Shown here piece after piece: positions 29,989 to 31,995 of a stretch of DNA of 31,995 bases. Under the pieces are notes generated by a model. It had not been told where the DNA came from and ran no database searches. It saw only the letters and a program-made list of their open reading frames with translations. The translations under genes and the position numbers were made by a program. The first letter of the stretch is position 1. Each line of letters begins with the position of its first letter. The stretch is from Candidatus Bipolaricaulota bacterium. GTDB taxonomy: Bacteria > Bipolaricaulota > Bipolaricaulia > RBG-16-55-9 > DRXL01. The DNA is taken from positions 1-31,995 of the forward strand of contig JAOAIA010000006.1 in NCBI GenBank assembly GCA_026414955.1, written 5' to 3'.

Positions 29989-30252
29989 TCTTCCGAGTTG
30001 CTTGAAGAAGTCTCGGACTTTCTCCTGAGGGACGTCAAGGCGCTGGGCGAGCTTTTCTATATCCTCGGGCGAGACGTCCTCATCGAGCCATTTCTCTAAT
30101 TTCGCGAGATCGACGCGCCAGCGCCCTTCGATCTTCTCCGCGGGAAGTTCCCCGGACTCCATCATCTCGTAGACTTTCTCTATGGGGATGCCCAGATACT
30201 GCGCGACCTGCCACGGGCGCAAAAAGCCTCCCAGACTCTTGCCTTCAGGCAT
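29983..30252 (-). CDS. Excisionase/MerR-type helix-turn-helix protein
   Basis: An 89-aa protein. Residues 8-52 (FLRPWQVAQYLGIPIEKVYEMMESGELPAEKIEGRWRV split by eye into helix, turn, helix and wing) match the HTH_17/excisionase DNA-binding fold. The remainder, WLDEDVSPEDIEKLAQRLDVPQEKVRDFFKQLG, looks like a second small helical motif. No integrase or phage gene is nearby, so it is more likely a regulator than a recombination factor. ATG 30252 has AGGAGGCG upstream. It follows the DUF3267 gene by 18 nt and is probably in the same operon. Confidence 0.75.
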   Translation of the reverse strand: MPEGKSLGGFLRPWQVAQYLGIPIEKVYEMMESGELPAEKIEGRWRVDLAKLEKWLDEDVSPEDIEKLAQRLDVPQEKVRDFFKQLGRS

Positions 30253-30270
30253 AATCGCCTCCTGCTGTGT

Positions 30271-31026
30271 CTAGGATTTCGGCTCAAATATAGCTAGCTC
30301 GTAATCGCTATCTAAGCACAAAGCTTGAGGGTGAGCGCGAAGGCAGTGCCAGGCCATCCAGAGATCGCCGCTCGCCCCTACCGCGTTCATGGCGATAACA
30401 AAATAGATCCAAGGTGCCCAGCTCGGCACAAGATTCCATATCAAAATCCCTCCTACCGTGATGCCAACCAAGGGGGTCAGCCCCACTATTATAAATCTCC
30501 AACGGCTCAGCGCGCAGTTGGCCGTAGCATAAGCGTAGAGAATGGAAGCTCCAAAGCGCAGCTTAAAGCCGGGCCTATCGCGCCCTACGAGTAAAAAAGC
30601 CAACCCATGAAAGCCTTCGTGGACAATAAGTATGAAAACCAACAAGAACGCCAAAAGTAAAGAGCGTGGCACAAGAATCTGCAACCCCCAAACTTCCACG
30701 GTGAACCGTCGAGGGGCATCAGGAAAGACAAGGGGGAACGACGAAAAGATTATCACGGCGAGCACTAAAGCCGGAAGCCAGAACTTCCAAGAGCGCAGCT
30801 CTTTGCTCAAGCGCACCCGAACAGTGCGCTCATAATGGGAAGGCACTCCTAAAAATTCGAGGTGCTGGCGCTCTGCTTGCCCTAGATGCGCGCGAGCTTG
30901 CTCTAAGAAATTTTCAGCTTGTTGGATCGCTTCTTTCGTTGATGTGTCTTGGATATGAGAGATCGCGTTCAGGGCTTCTTCGATATGATCTAAAGCCTCC
31001 GGGAGCAAGGCAGTTGCTGTTTTCAT
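30271..31026 (-). CDS. DUF3267-like integral membrane zinc metalloprotease
   Basis: A 251-aa protein. Residues 1-75 are helical and charged (HIEEALNAISHIQDTSTKE onward) with coiled-coil character. Four or five membrane segments follow. The zinc motif HEGFH (His136, Glu137, His140) lies in a helix that begins in the membrane, and GASGDLW offers Asp221 as a third ligand, the pattern of DUF3267 and related site-2-protease-like enzymes. Substrate is unknown; release of a membrane-held regulator is one possibility. The frame is open upstream into hutU, but ATG 31026 has AAAGGAAG just before it and lies 20 nt after the hutU stop. Confidence 0.72.
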   Translation of the reverse strand: MKTATALLPEALDHIEEALNAISHIQDTSTKEAIQQAENFLEQARAHLGQAERQHLEFLGVPSHYERTVRVRLSKELRSWKFWLPALVLAVIIFSSFPLVFPDAPRRFTVEVWGLQILVPRSLLLAFLLVFILIVHEGFHGLAFLLVGRDRPGFKLRFGASILYAYATANCALSRWRFIIVGLTPLVGITVGGILIWNLVPSWAPWIYFVIAMNAVGASGDLWMAWHCLRAHPQALCLDSDYELAIFEPKS

Positions 31027-31046
31027 CTTCCTTTCCCCCTTGTGCT

Positions 31047-31977
31047 TTACAGCCTTGGCATCTTGATGCCCTTCTCCCGCGCGACTTTGATAGCTTCTTC
31101 GTAGCCCGCGTCGGCGTGACGCACGACTCCCAAACCGGGATCGGCTGTCAAGACGCGCTCGAGGCGCTTGTCGGCTTCTCTTGTGCCGTCGCAGACGATC
31201 ACCATTCCCGCGTGAATAGATTTCCCGATCCCCACTCCGCCGCCGTGATGCACCGAGACCCACGTCGCCCCGCAGACGGCGTTTAACAGAGCATTGAGAA
31301 TGGGCCAATCGGCGATAGCATCCGAGCCGTCTTTCATCCCCTCGGTCTCTCGGTAGGGCGATGCAACCGAGCCCGCGTCCAAGTGATCGCGACCGATCAC
31401 GATGGGCGCTTTCAGCTCGCCCTTGCGCACAAGTTCGTTAAAGTATAGTCCGGCCTTGGCGCGCTCGCCGTAGCCGAGCCAGCAGATGCGCGCGGGCAGC
31501 CCTTGGAACTTCACGCGCTTCTGCGCCATCTTAATCCAACGAGTGAGCGCTTCGTCGCGGGGGAAGAGTTCGAGAATCGCCTGGTCAGTTCTGTAAATAT
31601 CTTGTGGGTCTCCAGAGAGGGCTGCCCAGCGGAACGGGCCTTTCCCCTCGCAGAATAACGGTCGGATATACGCCGGGACAAAGCCCGGAAACTGAAAGGG
31701 ATCAGGGTGTCCGCCCCGCTGGGCCTGCCCACGCAAATTGTTCCCATAGTCGAAGACCACAGCGCCAGATTTTTGCATCTCGATCATCGCCTGCACGTGC
31801 TTGACCATCGACGCAAACGACAGCTCGATATATTTCTGGGGATTCTCACGGCGCAATCGTAACGCTTCGTCGTAGCTCATGCCGCCGGGGACGTAGCCGT
31901 TCAGCTCGTCGTGAGCAGCCGTCTGATCGGTCACAACATCGGGGATGATCTTGCGGCGCACCAGCTCCGGGTAGACA
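31047..31977 (-). CDS. hutU: Urocanate hydratase, 5' end missing at contig edge
   Basis: The genomic part encodes about 309 C-terminal residues of a protein normally about 550 long. Matches include PELVRRKIIPDVVTDQTAAHD, LNGYVPGGMSYDEA, FDYGNNLRGQA, ARICWLGYGERAKAGL, IVIGRDHLDAGSVASPYRETEGM and VHHGGGVGIGKSIHAG, all typical of urocanase. The enzyme uses NAD+ to hydrate urocanate to imidazolonepropionate in histidine breakdown. An apparent ATG start giving MCIRDS is not real: it is encoded by sequencing adapter (31978-31995). No other hut gene is in the window. The DUF3267 gene follows after 20 nt. Confidence 0.95.
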
Positions 31978-31995
31978 CTGTCTCTTATACACATC
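31978..31995. other. Tn5/Nextera adapter remnant (sequencing artefact)
   Basis: CTGTCTCTTATACACATC matches 18 of the 19 bases of the Tn5 mosaic end used in Nextera libraries. It is not genomic. It creates the false N-terminus MCIRDS in the hutU frame. Confidence 0.97.

Noticed and set aside
29983..30252. Prophage excisionase and attachment site
   Set aside because: The HTH type fits an excisionase, but no integrase, phage gene or att-like direct repeat was seen nearby.
31027..31308. N-terminal extension of the DUF3267 protein
   Set aside because: It would overlap hutU in another frame. ATG 31026 has a good ribosome-binding site.

Overview
The window is one end of a compact bacterial contig of fairly high G+C, probably from an uncultured, possibly thermophilic lineage. 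I cannot fix the phylum. A candidate division such as Bipolaricaulota/Acetothermia is only a guess from gene content (MutS2, FabL-type enoyl reductase, a COG2403 cyclic-2,3-diphosphoglycerate-synthetase-like GTPase, a DUF3782-like coiled-coil nuclease). Promoters follow the sigma70 pattern (TTGACA, 17 bp, TATAAT). The last 18 bases are Tn5/Nextera adapter, so the contig ends artificially inside hutU.

Layout. 1-1.5 kb: the 3'-truncated gene of a gamma-glutamyltranspeptidase-like enzyme (minus). 1.5-4.2 kb: tRNA-Glu(CUC), infC (apparent AUC start), rpmI, rplT, an alpha/beta hydrolase and pgsA. 4.3-7.2 kb: a coiled-coil PD-(D/E)XK-like protein, an HU gene with a hairpin leader, a ribbon-helix-helix/MshEN-like fusion and a secreted or outer-membrane protein. 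7.3-9.2 kb: an A+T-rich three-gene block (winged-helix protein, 75-aa protein, PIN-domain RNase) that looks acquired. 9.2-16 kb: COG2403 GTPase, fabL-mutS2, and a phosphopantetheinyl transferase coupled to an acyl-CoA ligase. 16-20.4 kb: GPH-type transporter, membrane-anchored hexapeptide acyltransferase, lspA, tmk, dnaN. 20.4-28.1 kb: a division and cell-wall operon on the minus strand, transcribed ftsW-murG-murC-murB-ftsQ-ftsA-ftsZ. 28.3-32 kb: M24 peptidase, double-ACT protein, then hutU, a DUF3267-like membrane metalloprotease and an excisionase-type HTH protein on the minus strand.

How the genes work together. The early plus-strand block is translation machinery. The dcw operon makes lipid II (MurB, MurC, MurG), polymerises septal peptidoglycan (FtsW) and builds the division ring (FtsQ, FtsA, FtsZ). 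FabL, the phosphopantetheinyl transferase, the acyl-CoA ligase and PgsA serve lipid metabolism. Genes are packed with 1-4 nt start/stop overlaps, and three convergent pairs overlap at their stop codons. No gene-free stretch exceeds 300 bases.

Most interesting signals. (1) Eight genes have a -10 box only 6-10 nt before the start codon and no Shine-Dalgarno, pointing to widespread leaderless mRNAs. (2) Palindromic repeats have entered coding sequence: one lies in the transpeptidase gene and recurs in the ftsW leader with compensatory stem changes, and murG carries several repeats as an in-frame loop insertion plus a repeat-coded tail. (3) The winged-helix/75-aa/PIN block resembles a toxin-antitoxin system with an extra unknown partner. 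(4) A ribbon-helix-helix domain is fused to an MshEN-like domain, the type that binds cyclic di-GMP in other proteins.
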